A stretch of DNA of 64,000 nt from Ceratothoa steindachneri (GCA_963969495.1 OZ018326.1:5514669-5578668), one strand, 5' to 3'; shown: positions 11,080 through 24,652, counted from the stretch's first letter. Notes: generated from the sequence alone by a model not told the origin. Translations and numbers: made by a program.

Positions 11080-14000
11080 TGGTTCCTTCTTACATAGATG
11101 CCACAGGGTGACAGACAGTGATAGACCTTAGCTTTGATTTACTGGTGATACCAGTACAAGCTAGATGACTCCTATGATATCCCGTCGGGTGAGAGACAGA
11201 CCGACCAGAGAATCGAACGCGTGAGTGATAACTCGGACTCTTACCTTAGATCGAGATTTACTCCGCAGCGCTTTGGTTTCATTTGGGACCACGTTGATAA
11301 GTTTGTCCATCTTGTTTTTTTGCATTGGGCGATCCTGGACGCCCGAGAGATGCGGGAATCTCAGTAGCTCGGACCATTGTAGGTGGTAGCGGCGACTAGT
11401 CTCTAGCCACCTAATGCATCCCGAGCTAAGATGCAATAGGCAGCTTTTGCCAAGCTGCCGATGGATTGAAATTCTTCAATGGCTACAAGATGTCGATTAA
11501 ATAAATAGGGAGAAGATTGAGGAAGGCATATTTTAATAATTCTGTTTAGCGATGATGTTGCTTGATCAGCAATGGAGCGACCTTGGCTCATCAATGGAGC
11601 GTTTACGGGCTCCGCATTGGAGCTGTTGGTTAAACAAACACGCAAAAGATTAATATATTATTTTTTATTAATAATGTCAGTTCTGAAATCTTATTGGTTG
11701 CCTCAAGTCAGGTGGCGCTCAGCTCGGGGAAGATGGAAAGCAGCTTGGAGGTTGATTGATAGCTGACATTTGCGTGGAGCGAAGGTGGCAAATATGGCAT
11801 TGTTTGTATAACAATTGAAAATATTCTTGCTTTCCGACGCCTGCGAGCTATGTAGAACTCGAATGGTGTGAATTTGCTAGGTGTCGTCACCATGGAATGG
11901 CCAAAGGTTGCTGGTTGCGCCAGTAGCAAATCCCTAGGTAAATTAATTTGAAAGAATAAATGGAGCTTGCGTTTGGCTCACGACTAATGATTTTTAAGAA
12001 ATTCTCAATATTTTTTTTACTTTTATTCTAAAGTCTATATTTATTTATCTATTTTTTTGAAGAAAATATTATTTTTTAATGATAGGTTAGGTAGAGTGCG
12101 TTTATGTATAGCGCCTATAGTCGATGTTATTGTAAACTTTTATTCTAAGGCCATTTTCCTCTCAATTTCCAATATGCTATGTTTCGGCAGCACAATCTAA
12201 ACAAGCAATTATAGTATCAGTATCAAACGGCTCTGTTCTTTATCTGATACAGACAAACAAATATTATATAAAATTCACCTTTCGATAAAAGCTTATTACA
12301 CCGAACCTCAAAGTCAAATAAAGGGCTCGACGTTAGAAATTCAAAAACGTTTACTTCCCTGGAATTTTTCTATATTTAAGCGCTTGCAAAAATAAGTACA
12401 CATCTAACGTCAACTATGAACCTCATAGAGTACATGTCTTCCAAACCCTCAATAATCTGTGAATCCCAATTAGAAGCTCAAAAATGTCACATCCATGCTC
12501 GTCACATTAAAGTATGATGAGTAAGATTACTAGGTTATCGGGTACATCGAACTCGTAGCATATCTGATGTGTCTCAAAAGCGGCTTTAACAAGTTCCTCT
12601 GCTACATATCTTTGCCATTGAAAGAGTAAAGACAAGATAGTGGGCTAAGAGAGGCAGCACATACACTTGGATTTACCAAAATAATTTGTCGCAGCCTATA
12701 ATCAAGAGTAGACATTTATCGAGTAGATTAAAGACTTCTTCTCTAAACTCAATGAGGCAGAGGTTAGCATAAGGAAGATGCTGAAGTAGACGAAATTCCC
12801 CGAGAAGCTCAGTAGTGAGAAAAGGCAGGTGAGTAATACTTTGTTGCTATGGTCCCTTGTCTCCTGAGCATTCGCAAAGCCAAAATCTATTCAAAGGTAA
12901 TTGTGACACTTATGACGAATTACGATTGTAGCAGAATGAGGTTTAATGGTGGTCACGTGCCCTCCTGTACCCACCTAGGTCCGGAGGTCACCTCGTGAGG
13001 CGTGTGAAAGCATGAGAACCTAGGCAAGAAGGGAGCGGACGCTGTTATCACTCGCCCCAGCTGTATTTGCCTAGGGGGCCAATGTCTTTTCCCCCCTCCC
13101 TCTTGCGGGCGCCTCTGCTCAAAGATTGGAACCCGTTCGACGTTCCATCGAGCGTTATCAATATTCCCCCTTCCCCCGAAGGAGTCGCTTACTTTTCATC
13201 ACGATCGCGCGCGCCTCCTCTACAGGCACCTATATAACGCGTCGACCAAGTTACAACAGTAGCACTGTCAAACTTCCACCTACTCTGACGAACTAGGTAG
13301 AGGATGCTCTCCCCCCCCCCCCTCCCTCCAGCGGCTATTTCGATTCAAGTGAAGGCTAAATCGATCCGTGGACTCTGCCGTAGTCATTCGGCAAACTTCG
13401 ACTTCAGTGAACCCTGCCCTAGTCAATTAGCAAGGACTAAGAAGGATTCCCCAACCCTATAGACGACAAGGGCTTCCTCGAACCGTAGCCGAGGTAAACA
13501 GCTTATACCGTCGTTTCACCGTTCCCCACTGGCCCGATTTTGACAACGAGCTCAAAAGTTAATCGTAACCGTTGCTGCCTGCAGATTGGTGTTAAATCTG
13601 GATTATTCCAATTGCTCTATTATTTGTGTGCACGCCCCAGTTATAATCCCTCTTTAAATCACAAACTGTATCTGACCTCTTTAATCCCTTAATCAACCGA
13701 CTTGATCGCGTGTAGATCTTGAACCCGGTCTGGGCGACCAGTCCATTTAAATCCAATTTCCATGCAAATAAATATATTCTCTTTTTGTTGTTAGTAAAGT
13801 ATTATTTTCGTCATCGTCTTTCTTTTGCAATCCCGATGCGTATCAGCAACCCCTTTGATTTTTGTTCAACTTGCACTCTGAAATAATTGTTTAAAAGGAC
13901 CCCACAAAGTAAGAATAAATCATTCCTCCCCGTCGTTCACTCTCGCTCTTCAATTCACTTGGGCCAATCCCCAAAAAGCACCCACGTATATATAAATATA

Positions 14001-14863
14001 TCGTTTGGCCATTACAAATCGTCTGTAGGATGACTCTTTGAGGCTAATCATGATGAAATCAAATTATATATGGATACGTATTCATAGTTATCAGCAGAGC
14101 GCTTCCATTATGATATATTGGACTTTGAACTAACTCCGCTACCAAGGAGCATATAACGAAAGCATGAGAAAATAAATATGGATGCAGACACGCTAAAGTC
14201 TGCATATCAGAAAAATTTGGTCAGGCAAAATTACCACTAAGTGATGGAAATTCAAAGAAACTAAGGAACACAACGAGCATTAAAAACAGCTTTAAAAACA
14301 CAAAATAAACAAAATAAAAAGAAAAAAAATGCGTGCAATATTAAATTATTAGCAGAAAATAACATGGTGCAGAAAATATATAGATATGCTTGTTCTCGAA
14401 AACTGAGCCAGATATAGCTATAAGAATGTCATTATTGAATTCAGCACATACAATTACCCTAGAATCAGACTATTTTGATTAAGAACCATGATAAATTTTG
14501 GGGAAGCAGTGAATTATTAACAATGTAAGATATGAATTCTGCTTGGTTACATCAAGCCAGTTGGCTACAGCTTGCGTGGATGGAAAGCTTCTTGGAGGTT
14601 GATTGAAAACTATCACTTGGCGTGGCCCGAGAGTTCCAGTGATGGCGTTGGCCGTATGAAAATTGTTAATTCCTTCTGTTCTTTTGGCTCATGTCTGTTA
14701 TGTTGGCCTGAAAAGGTTTGAAGTGGCCAGGAATTGCCATCATGTGTTTGTCAGCGGTCTTTGGGTAAGTCAATCAACACTGCTATGATTGGGTTAGACG
14801 CAGCTTAATTTCAACCTAAAATGAAAATAGGAATACCCTTCTATCTATTTCTCAATCTCTCCA

Positions 14864-16153
14864 ATAGCCATCAGCCACAAGAACCAGGCATGTGCCTATC
14901 CAACCAGAAACATAAACGTGCCTCCATACGCTTTCAACTACGAATCTCTGGCCTTGGTATTAACCCTCATCCTCTTTCCCAGGGCCAGAATAATGTCGGA
15001 TTACATTCCGGCCATAACAAACACTGAGCGAGGCAAAATACAACCTGACTTCTTCAAACACCTCAGCGGATCCCTACTACAAGATATCGCTGAAGCATGG
15101 AGTTCTCTTCATAAGATACGTACGATGGGGAAGAAATCGGGCTGATGCACCGTCCCGAACCGATTTCAAATCTCCCTTTAAAATTGTATAATTCTTTATT
15201 TTTGTAAGGCATTTCCATGATTTAAGTTTTCATTCCATAACCTTTGTAACAGTTTTAATAAACGGTGACTTATTCAAAAGTTTTACATACTAGGGAATGA
15301 CAGCTCGCAAGTCTACGGGATGCAAAGCTCCGCGTACGCAATTGGCCACGAAGGCAGCACTCAAATCTGCTCCTGCCACCGGAGCGCTTCGTTCGCAAAA
15401 TTGTCCTAGATTTTAAAACTGATCTTCGTTTTCAATCTTCCACTGTAATGGCTCTACAAAAGGCCTCTGAAGCCTACTTGGTTGGTTTATTTGAGGATAC
15501 AAACCTTTGCGCTATCCACGCCAAGAGAGTGACTATCATGCCCAAAGATATCATTGCTTAGTATTTGAAAGTTTAGAATAACTCACGTTTATTAAAAATT
15601 TTACAAAGCTTATGGAATGAAAAGTTAAATCGGGATAATGCTATACAAAAATAAAGAATTATACAATTTTAAAGGGAGACTTGGAAGTTCTAATAAGAGT
15701 AAGGGTGGGCGGTTGGGGAGCTTCCAAAGAAAAAGGACCATAGGAGCGTCCGATAGACGCTGAAATCGGCGAGCGAATGTGCCTGTCCCAAGCCATCACC
15801 GTCTTATATAGGTGAACCTATAGGCGTGATGGTCGGGGTAAGGCCATAGGCTTCCGAAATCGGTTCGAGACGGTGCATCAGCCCGATTCCTCCCCCATCG
15901 TACGTATCTTATGGAGAGAACTCCATGTTTCAGCGATATCTTGTAGTAGGGATCTGCTGAGGTGTTTGAAGAAGTCAGGTGGTATTTTTCCTCACTCGGT
16001 GTTTGTTATGGCCGCAATGAAAGCGGACATTATTCTGGCCCTGGAAAAGAGGAGTACGGTTAATACTAGGGGCAGAGATTCGTAGTTAAATGCTTATGGA
16101 GACACGTTTATGTTTCTGGTCGGATAGGCCCATGAGTGGTTCTCGTGGCTGAT
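14864..16153. repeat. Long inverted repeat with H3 spacer, array copy 2
   Basis: Same structure at an offset of 8985. Single-base differences occur only on one arm, at about 15034, 15134 and 15775. The arms are therefore not being continuously corrected against one another after duplication. Confidence 0.88.
15297..15561 (+). pseudogene. Degenerate histone H3 copy, array copy 2
   Basis: Same segment as 6312-6576, with the same deletion and frame change and, as far as I can read, no base differences. It was amplified with the unit. Copy 3 of the array ends before this point and has no H3. Confidence 0.93.
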
Positions 16154-16732
16154 GGCTATTCCGTCGCTGTAAACCATAGCCTCATCCGATCTTTGTTCAT
16201 TAAGTTTAAAAATTTCGTTTCCTATTTTATTTGCAATTATTGATTCTTTGAATTACCTTTACCCCCTATACTCAACTGTTTTTTATCCATATTTTTCACT
16301 ATCATATTTTTGTATTTTAACTTATATTGAACTGTTTGCTTTGCTTTTGTTTTCCTTTATAATTCCTGGCTATTTGATTTTACTTACCTTTCATTTTTCA
16401 TTGTTCGCCCTGCCCTTAAAATTTTTTAGTGTATTACTTTAAGAACAAAATTCTTTTATTCCTATTGAGTTTGATTAATGTTTATTATTCATGTTTGTTG
16501 TTTAATTTAGTTTCAAATTCTAAATTTTCCTTTCTTGGTTAAATTCGTATATATCGATGGCTTTATCCCTTACATTCAACTGTTTTGAACATATTTTTCC
16601 CATATCATTTCTGGCACCTCTTGTTGAGTTTTACTCATTTTTAATATTGTAACTAATATTGAATTGTGTGTGCTGATTTTTTAATGTTGTCATCTTATTC
16701 TTCAAATTTCTTGTATTCGTATCAAAGTTCAA

Positions 16733-16772
16733 TCCGCTGAAGATGGTCATTGCTAATGACCGAAACGTCCGG
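16733..16772 (+). ncRNA. Hammerhead-ribozyme-like motif, array copy 2
   Basis: Identical to the motif at 7748-7787 in the core, stem II and flanks. Confidence 0.55.
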
Positions 16773-16812
16773 CAAATAAATGTTTAGAGCGATCACATGG
16801 GTCTTCTTATTC

Positions 16813-16815
<3 letters not shown>

Positions 16816-16847
<32 letters not shown>
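16816..16847. repeat. (TA)n microsatellite, copy 2 allele
   Basis: About 16 AT dinucleotides at the same unit position, half the copy 1 length. It is the main length difference between the copies. Confidence 0.97.
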
Positions 16848-16849
<2 letters not shown>

Positions 16850-17410
16850 ATAAATGAACAATAACCTTCTAGTCGATGCGGTTAGGTAAGGGTAATAACA
16901 ATTCCTTAATACGCTAAAGTCTTTTGGAGTTCCTGAACCCTCTTCATGAGCGTTACTTACATGCCAAGGCAACGATCCGTTTCAGAAAAATGCATTACAA
17001 TTGAAAATATGATTTTTGAAGACTTTGTGCAAGCAAAGCCAGCTTCATATTGCGCAAAGCCACGGTCTTTAGATCGTATCAGCCTACTTAAATCAGATAT
17101 GAGTGTTGACTGTGGACTTGATCGGAAAAAGAACCATTATATTTGTTGAGGAATTTCAGTTAGGTATCAGTTTCTAAGGAACATTTGGGTTCAAGTTTGA
17201 AGATCGTTAAGAATGTGCACTTTCTAAACGGGATGGAGCTGGCGCGAGGACGCGGCGTGACAGGAAATTTTCCCATGTGAGTTTTTGGGCTCCCGTGAAT
17301 TCACTGAGAGGAATGAAACGATCAAGTGAACTTAAAATAAAGGAGCGAAGACGAGTAGATCACCTCTATAAATGATGAGCAAACCTAAAAGCAAGGAGGG
17401 TTTGAGCTTA

Positions 17411-18342
17411 CGAGGGGCGGTCAATAAGTTTTGCAATTCGGATATAAGGAAACGAGAGATTAGGAAAAGTGTTTTATTATTTTTCAATAGAACTGCCCTC
17501 GACTTCAATGCACTTGCGCAAATTCTCCCCGAGGCTTCGAATTCCCGACAACCAGAAATCTGCCGACTGCTGTTCAATCCACTCTTGGACGGCGAGCTGG
17601 ACATCTTCATCGTCCCCAAACCGGCATCTACGCAGTGCAACCTTGACCTGGCGGAATAAAAATTAGTCGCTAGGGTCAAGATCTGGATTGTAAGGGGGAT
17701 GGTTGAGCTTCTCGAATCCGCACTCGCGCAGGGCAGCTTGTGCAACTCTGGTCTTGTGGACTTTGGTGACGTTGAAGTTGATCATGGGGCGTGAGGTTTC
17801 TAGGGACCTAACGGGCAGAGACCTTGGTCATGGCCAAATTGTCGTGGATGATGTTGATAACACTTTCATGTCTTATTCCAAGTTCTCGCTCGATTTCTTC
17901 GACCTTCAGCCGTCGATCTTCCAGGATGATTCTCTCCACACGGGCCACATTGTCCTTGTGGGTCACGAGTGACGAAAGTCCTGGACGGGGGTCATCTTCA
18001 AGGGACTCACGACCATGGCGGAACTTCCTATTCCAGCGAGCAATGGTTACATAGGAAGGGGCAGTGTCAGTGTACACTGCAACCATGCGTTCATGGATCT
18101 ATTTTGCATTCTTGCCTACCTTGGTCAAAAATTTGATCACTGCGTGGTGCTCAACCTTTTCCATTGTTGAGAAATTTATGACTGACGATCTTCGATCAGC
18201 TACTGCTTCCTAAATAGACGAAGCAGGAGCGTGCGGCTGCAGATCCTGACTTATCATAACCTATCCTAACACCTCCACAACCAGCCATCCTCCTTCCTCT
18301 GTTTTACTCTCCTGATTCGCAAAACTTATTGACCGCCTTTAG
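17411..18342 (-). mobile_element. Internally deleted mariner element, array copy
   Basis: Same element at the same unit position as 8456-9387, with the same internal deletion and the same flanks. It was therefore copied with the 9-kb unit rather than inserted again. Confidence 0.9.
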
Positions 18343-21300
18343 TACATATAACGAAACGACTCCACGTCTTTATTCCTCTTCGGATTCAAAGGAACAGTTA
18401 AAACATGTTGAATCCACAGATCTCGTAAAGTCAAAGAATGTGAGAACGAAAATTACTTTCATTGTCGGATATGAGCGTTTTGGGCACTCCCACCTGCGCA
18501 AGCCATCCATGTGCGATCGTGTGAATATATTCAACAGTAGAGAAATCGTGAAAAGGCATATATATACACGATAGTTAATAGGTAGTTAAACTCATTGGTT
18601 TGGGGTGAGGTCCTTTGATGTCCACGTGCACCACACTTAGCCTCGAATCCGGCGCAGAAATTGTATTTTGGGGCAAGTGCGCGTTGACTGACAAGGAACT
18701 CAAGTAGTCACAGTACTTTTGAGACTGCACATTTGAAAGTAGAGAGGTTGGGCTTATAACACCAGAGTGAGCGATACAATGAAAGTTTCAAATATTTCTT
18801 GTTTATTTGGTTGGGGAAAGACGAATGCTTAGCCTGTTCAGTGAGGAGAGCCCAAGAATTTTGCTCTTAGTGTTCGGCAGGCAAAAGGAAGATAGTTGGA
18901 TGTGTGTGTGTTCTCTACTGAAGAAGTGTGCAATAGTTGGGTAGATAAGTTGGTTTAAATTTAGCAGGGCATAGGTGATAACTTGAAAAACCATAGGTAA
19001 AATTGAGGTAGCTCCACGAGAGAAGACTGTCTGAGAGGTCTGCCTTCAAACAGGCACAGATAAAAATGATCATTTTAATCGGAAGAGTGGTTGTTAGTAG
19101 TCGTTGTATTCCTGAACAGAGAGTTAGCTGGCTGGAGATGCCTAGGGTGTGACCACGGGAGGTCGTCAAAGAATTGCTTAATAAAATCAAGTAGACGAGC
19201 CATAAGAAAATGGTGATAAGTATTTGCAGAAAACATTGTGGTGATGAGGTTTCCATTAGACCTCATATCGCCTGAAGAATTTTTTTACTACAAAAGTGCG
19301 ACAAGAAACATTTTTTCCAAACGTAGTCATTTTTAGTCTGAGCTGAAGATAACTGCTTCGAAAAAAGCTGGCGCTCTTTTCACACTCGTCGCACTTGCAT
19401 CACCCAAAATTCGGAATGATGAGTTCTGCAATGGATGCCATAAACCGTTGGCTATGGAAAGAGCAAGAATGGTCTTCCATCAAGATGTAATTTGGTGTGG
19501 CTCACATGGACGTCACTTTTTTTACATGATTCATGTAAAAATTAAATATACCTAAGCATTACTATAGAGATTTATAATAGTTGGTTTAGTGAAAATGTCT
19601 ATGTGTGCATATCTGTCAGGCAGAGGTGATATACCCTCGTTGGTTAGAAGGTATCCAAGAATTTCAAGCCGGTATACTCCTAATTGACATTTGTGTGGTG
19701 GCAACTTTAAACCATAGGGCAGTAAGCAGTGAAATACCTGACTTAGGTATACTAAGTGCATTGTTTGTGCTGGAGAGTAGATCAATATGTTGTCAAAAAG
19801 CCAAAACGAATGAAAGAACTTCCAGAATTCATTAAGAAAACGAAGTTCAGGTGAGGTTACGTTTTGTATTTCTTCATGAAATACGATTAAGATTTCCGGG
19901 AAATTTGTCGATTGTTGAATGGTGACGTCGGATGGTGCAAACTTTCGGTTATTTTCCGGTAGGTGGCTTCTGGCAGCGTAGAAGGGATAAAAGACGCAGG
20001 GTGCCTCTTGATGGTAGCAAGAGAAGATACTCATTGGTTCCTTTTTACATAGATGCCACAGGGTGACAGACAGTGATAGACCTTAGCTTTGATTTACTGG
20101 TGATACCAGTACAAGCTAGATGACTCCTATGATATCCCGTCGGGTGAGAGACAGACCGACCAGAGAATCGAACGCGTGAGTGATAACTCGGACTCTTACC
20201 TTAGATCGAGATTTACTCCGCAGCGCTTTGGTTTCATTTGGGACCACGTTGATAAGTTTGTCCATCTTGTTTTTTTGCATTGGGCGATCCTGGACGCCCG
20301 AGAGATGCGGGAATCTCAGTAGCTCGGACCATTGTAGGTGGTAGCGGCGACTAGTCTCTAGCCACCTAATGCATCCCGAGCTAAGATGCAATAGGCAGCT
20401 TTTGCCAAGCTGCCGATGGATTGAAATTCTTCAATGGCTACAAGATGTCGATTAAATAAATAGGGAGAAGATTGAGGAAGGCATATTTTAATAATTCTGT
20501 TTAGCGATGATGTTGCTTGATCAGCAATGGAGCGACCTTGGCTCATCAATGGAGCGTTTACGGGCTCCGCATTGGAGCTGTTGGTTAAACAAACACGCAA
20601 AAGATTAATATATTATTTTTTATTAATAATGTCAGTTCTGAAATCTTATTGGTTGCCTCAAGTCAGGTGGCGCTCAGCTCGGGGAAGATGGAAAGCAGCT
20701 TGGAGGTTGATTGATAGCTGACATTTGCGTGGAGCGAAGGTGGCAAATATGGCATTGTTTGTATAACAATTGAAAATATTCTTGCTTTCCGACGCCTGCG
20801 AGCTATGTAGAACTCGAATGGTGTGAATTTGCTAGGTGTCGTCACCATGGAATGGCCAAAGGTTGCTGGTTGCGCCAGTAGCAAATCCCTAGGTAAATTA
20901 ATTTGAAAGAATAAATGGAGCTTGCGTTTGGCTCACGACTAATGATTTTTAAGAAATTCTCAATATTTTTTTTACTTTTATTCTAAAGTCTATATTTATT
21001 TATCTATTTTTCTGAAGAAAATATTATTTTTTAATGATAGGTTAGGTAGAGTGCGTTTATGTATAGCGCCTATAGTCGATGTTATTGTAAACTTTTATTC
21101 TAAGGCCATTTTCCTCTCAATTTCCAATATGCTATGTTTCGGCAGCACAATCTAAACAAGCAATTATAGTATCAGTATCAAACGGCTCTGTTCTTTATCT
21201 GATACAGACAAACAAATATTATATAAAATTCACCTTTCGATAAAAGCTTATTACACCGAACCTCAAAGTCAAATAAAGGGCTCGACGTTAGAAATTCAAA

Positions 21301-23314
21301 AACGTTTACTTCCCTGGAATTTTTCTATATTTAAGCGCTTGCAAAAATAAGTACACATCTAACGTCAACTATGAACCTCATAGAGTACAAGTCTTCCAAA
21401 CCCTCAATAATCTGTGAATCCCAATTAGAAGCTCAAAAATGTCACATCCATGCTCGTCACATTAAAGTATGATGAGTAAGATTACTAGGTTATCGGGTAC
21501 ATCGAACTCGTAGCATATCTGATGTGTCTCAAAAGCGGCTTTAACAAGTTCCCCTGCTACATATCTTTGCCATTGAAAGAGTAAAGACAAGATAGTGGGC
21601 TAAGAGAGGCAGCACATACACTTGGATTTACCAAAATAATTTGTCGCAGCCTATAATCAAGAGTAGACATTTATCGAGTAGATTAAAGACTTCTTCCCTA
21701 AACTCAATGAGGCAGAGGTTAGCATAAGGAAGATGCTAAAGTAGACGAAATTCCCCGAGAAGCTCAGTAGTGAGAAAAGGCAGGTGAGTAATACTTGGTT
21801 GCTATGGTCCCTTGTCTCCTGAGCATTCGCAAAGCCAAAATCTATTCAAAGGCAATTGTGACACTTATGACGAATTACGGTTGTAGCAGAATGAGGTTTA
21901 ATGGCGGTCACGTGCCCTCCTGTACCCACCTAGGTCCGGAGGTCACCTCGTGAGGCATATGAAAGCATGAAAACCTAGGCAAAAAGGGAGCGGACGCTGT
22001 TATCACTCGCCCCAGCTGTATTTGCCTAGGGGGCCAATGTCTTTTCCCCCCTCCCTCTTGCGGGCGCCTCTGCTCAAAGATTGAAACCCGTTCGACGTTC
22101 CATCGAGCGTTATCAATATTCCCCCTTCCCCCGAAGGAGTCGCTTACTTTTCATCACGATCGCGCGCGCCTCCTCTACAGGCACCTATATAACGCGTCGA
22201 CCAAGTTACAACAGTAGCACTGTCAAACTTCCACCTACTCTGACGAACTAGGTAGAGGACGCTCTCTCCCCCCCCCTCCCTCCAGCGGCTATTTCGATTC
22301 AAGTGAAGGCTAAATCGATCCGTGGACTCTGCCGTAGTCATTCGGCAAACTTCGACTTCAGTGAACCCTGCCCTAATCAATTAGTAAGGACTAAGAAGGA
22401 TTCCCCAACCCTATAGACGACAAGGGCTCCCTCGAACCGTAGCCGAGGTAAACAGCTTATACCGTTGTTTCACCGTTCCCGACTGGCCCAATTTTGACAA
22501 CGAGCTCATAAGTTAATCGTAACCGTTGCCGCCTGCAGATTGGTGTTAAATCTGGATTATCCCAATTGCTCTATTATTTGTGTGCACGCCCCAGTTATAA
22601 TCCCTCTTTAAATCACCAACTGTATCTGACCTCTTTAATCCCTTACTCAACCGACTTGATCGGGTGTAGATCTTGAACCCGGTCTGGGCGACCAGTACAT
22701 TTAAATCCAATTTCCATGCAAATAAATATATTCTCTTTTTGTTGTTAGTAAAGTATTATTTTCGTCATCGTCTTTCTTTTGCAATCCCGACGCGTATCAG
22801 CAACCCCTTTGATTTTTGTTCAACTTGCACTCTGAAATAATTGTTTAAAAGGACCCCACAAAGTAAGAATAAATCATTCCTCCCCGTCGTTCACTCTCGC
22901 TCTTCAATTCACTTGGGCCAATCCCCAAAAAGCACCCACGTATATATAAATATATCGTTAGGCCATTACAAATCGTCTGTAGGATGACTCTTTGAGGCTA
23001 ATCATGATGAAATCAAATTATATATGGATACGTATTTATAGTTATCAGCAGAGCGCTTCCATTATGATATATTGGACTTTGAACTAACTCCGCTACCAAG
23101 GAGCATATAACGAAAGCATGAGAAAATAAATATGGATGCAGACACGCTAAAGTCTGCATATCAGAAAAATTTGGTCAGGCAAAATTACCACTAAGTGATG
23201 GAAATTCAAAGAATCTAAGGAACACAACGAACATTAAAAACAGCTTAAAAACACAAAATAAACAAAATAAAAAGAAAATAAATGCCTGCAATATTAAATT
23301 ATTAGCAGAAAATA
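17940..23314. repeat. Copy 3 of the tandem unit, truncated
   Basis: Matches unit positions 1 to about 5376 and then changes abruptly to unrelated sequence, so the inverted repeat with the H3 fragment and the hammerhead-like motif are absent from this copy. Up to about 21.39 kb it is nearly identical to copies 1 and 2. From there to the end it carries more than 20 substitutions, several in the 21.88-22.7 kb GC-rich block. That pattern is expected at the edge of a homogenising array. A 10-base word, GCAGAAAATA, sits at the breakpoint and recurs about 15 bases further on in copies 1 and 2. Confidence 0.93.
18343..20034 (-). pseudogene. Decayed Gypsy-type pol, array copy 3
   Basis: Same relic in the truncated copy. 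The RT stretch is 20034-19552 and carries two private residue changes near its N-terminus. The integrase core motifs lie at about 18660-18410. Confidence 0.75.
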
Positions 23315-24524
23315 TTTATAAATTCTCATTAAGGAACAAAAGAATTTCCTCGAATTTTTTAAACTTTTTTTAATTAATTTTGAAGAGCTAACGAGACTAG
23401 AAGAAACTTATTTAAATAGTTAGGTAGTTTTAAACGCAAAATTAATTTAATCGCTTCCTCATGTACTATTTTGAAAGCCTGCGTAGTTCTGGAATTTGAT
23501 ACGTGCTTCATTGTTGGAGGGAAGCTCAAGGAGTGGCTTTGCCAATCCTTCAAGGCCTTCTGTCACATCAGCCATTTAGCTGTTGAAAGGATTCATTACC
23601 CAATTCAGAGAGTGTGAATAGAGATCTGGAAAGTAATCCAAAACGCGCTTTTTGAGTTTGTTAAGATGTCCTATAACTGTATCTTTGAATTCACAAGAAA
23701 GATCTCCACAACATTTAAAAGACGATAACTTTGGAATGTTAGTTATATTTGTTTTGTTATACTGTCTGGGTATAATTGAGAAGCCTTGTTATAATAACAT
23801 GATATTGTTCCCTTGGAATAGTTTCTTAATTATTTTAACATACTCTAGATGTAAAACGTAAGAGGAGTTTGTGAACTTATCTGCCAGAACAAATATCTAG
23901 TTAACTAGAAAATTTTTAAATGAACAAACTCGATTCAAACCATTCCCATTTGAAAGCCACTTCGCTTGTGTGATAAAATAGGCTTGAAAATTCAGCCTCT
24001 CTCATCTCACGTAATTCATGAAAAAGCTACGAGATAATTGCATGTGTTTTGCTGGCAATCAAAATCTTGATAACATTATGCATACTGTCTAGACATCCTC
24101 TGCAGGTTCCAAATGGTTCAAAACATGCGCCTTGCAATGGATCAAACAATGTAACGATATCTCAACTCGAAAGGAAAAGCAAACAATATTTCCACTTTAA
24201 ATGGATCGAAACATTTATATCGAATATCTATCATCACCTTCGAATTGCTAGTGACATATATAATCTCTTTAATATGAATCGCACATTACTTGCTCTTTTT
24301 TAATGAAAAAATCACCCGATCACTGGCATTGTCTGGTAAGATCGAAATTCACTTTTCTGCAACTTTTACAGACAAAGGCCTGAATTCAGTCGTATGGCTT
24401 GTTTCAGACCACACATGCTCTCTGGTATAAAAGAAGCTGCAGTTGTAACAAACACCTAACCCTTAGTTTTTGGTTTCTTGTCTCAGGAATATTAGTCTTT
24501 GATGAATTTTTGTAAATTTTCCCA
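23315..24524. other. Unique AT-rich flank of the array; no gene recognised
   Basis: First sequence outside the tandem array. Open stretches at 23652-23861 and 24049-24303 (69 and 84 codons, plus strand) show no motif I know and are probably chance. The 24360-24520 part precedes a second hammerhead-like motif and may be the terminal region of a Penelope-like element. Confidence 0.5.
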
Positions 24525-24565
24525 GTACCAGAAGATGGCGAAAACTTTTACCCGAAACGTTGTAC
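24525..24565 (+). ncRNA. Degenerate hammerhead-like motif
   Basis: Has the same layout as the motif at 7748: GAAGATGG, a short imperfect hairpin (GG, AAAA / TTTT, CC), then CCGAAACGTT. It is flanked on both sides by GTAC, which can pair as stem I. The core has CAGAAGA instead of CTGAAGA, so it is probably inactive. A (TA)n tract begins 90 bases later, as with the first motif. Confidence 0.4.
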
Positions 24566-24652
24566 AATCAAGTAAACTAAATGAACTTTCCGTTTTTCGT
24601 CAAATCCTTCATCCTGTAAACTAAATTACAGTTCAATAGGAGAAGCCCTTAT

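Larger units (their letters stand above)
8985..17939. repeat. Copy 2 of the ~9-kb tandem repeat unit
   Basis: Full second copy, 8955 bp to the equivalent point of copy 3. The length difference from copy 1 lies almost entirely in the (TA)n tract (about 62 bases in copy 1, about 32 here). Scattered private substitutions, for example in the inverted-repeat arm near 15033 and 15134, show that the copies are real sequence variants rather than one string printed twice. Confidence 0.95.

Noticed and set aside
1..23314. CRISPR-like or rDNA/histone-cluster explanation for the tandem array
   Set aside because: The unit is 9 kb with transposon content, has no short spaced repeats, no rRNA sequence and only a broken H3 with no H4, H2A, H2B or H1.
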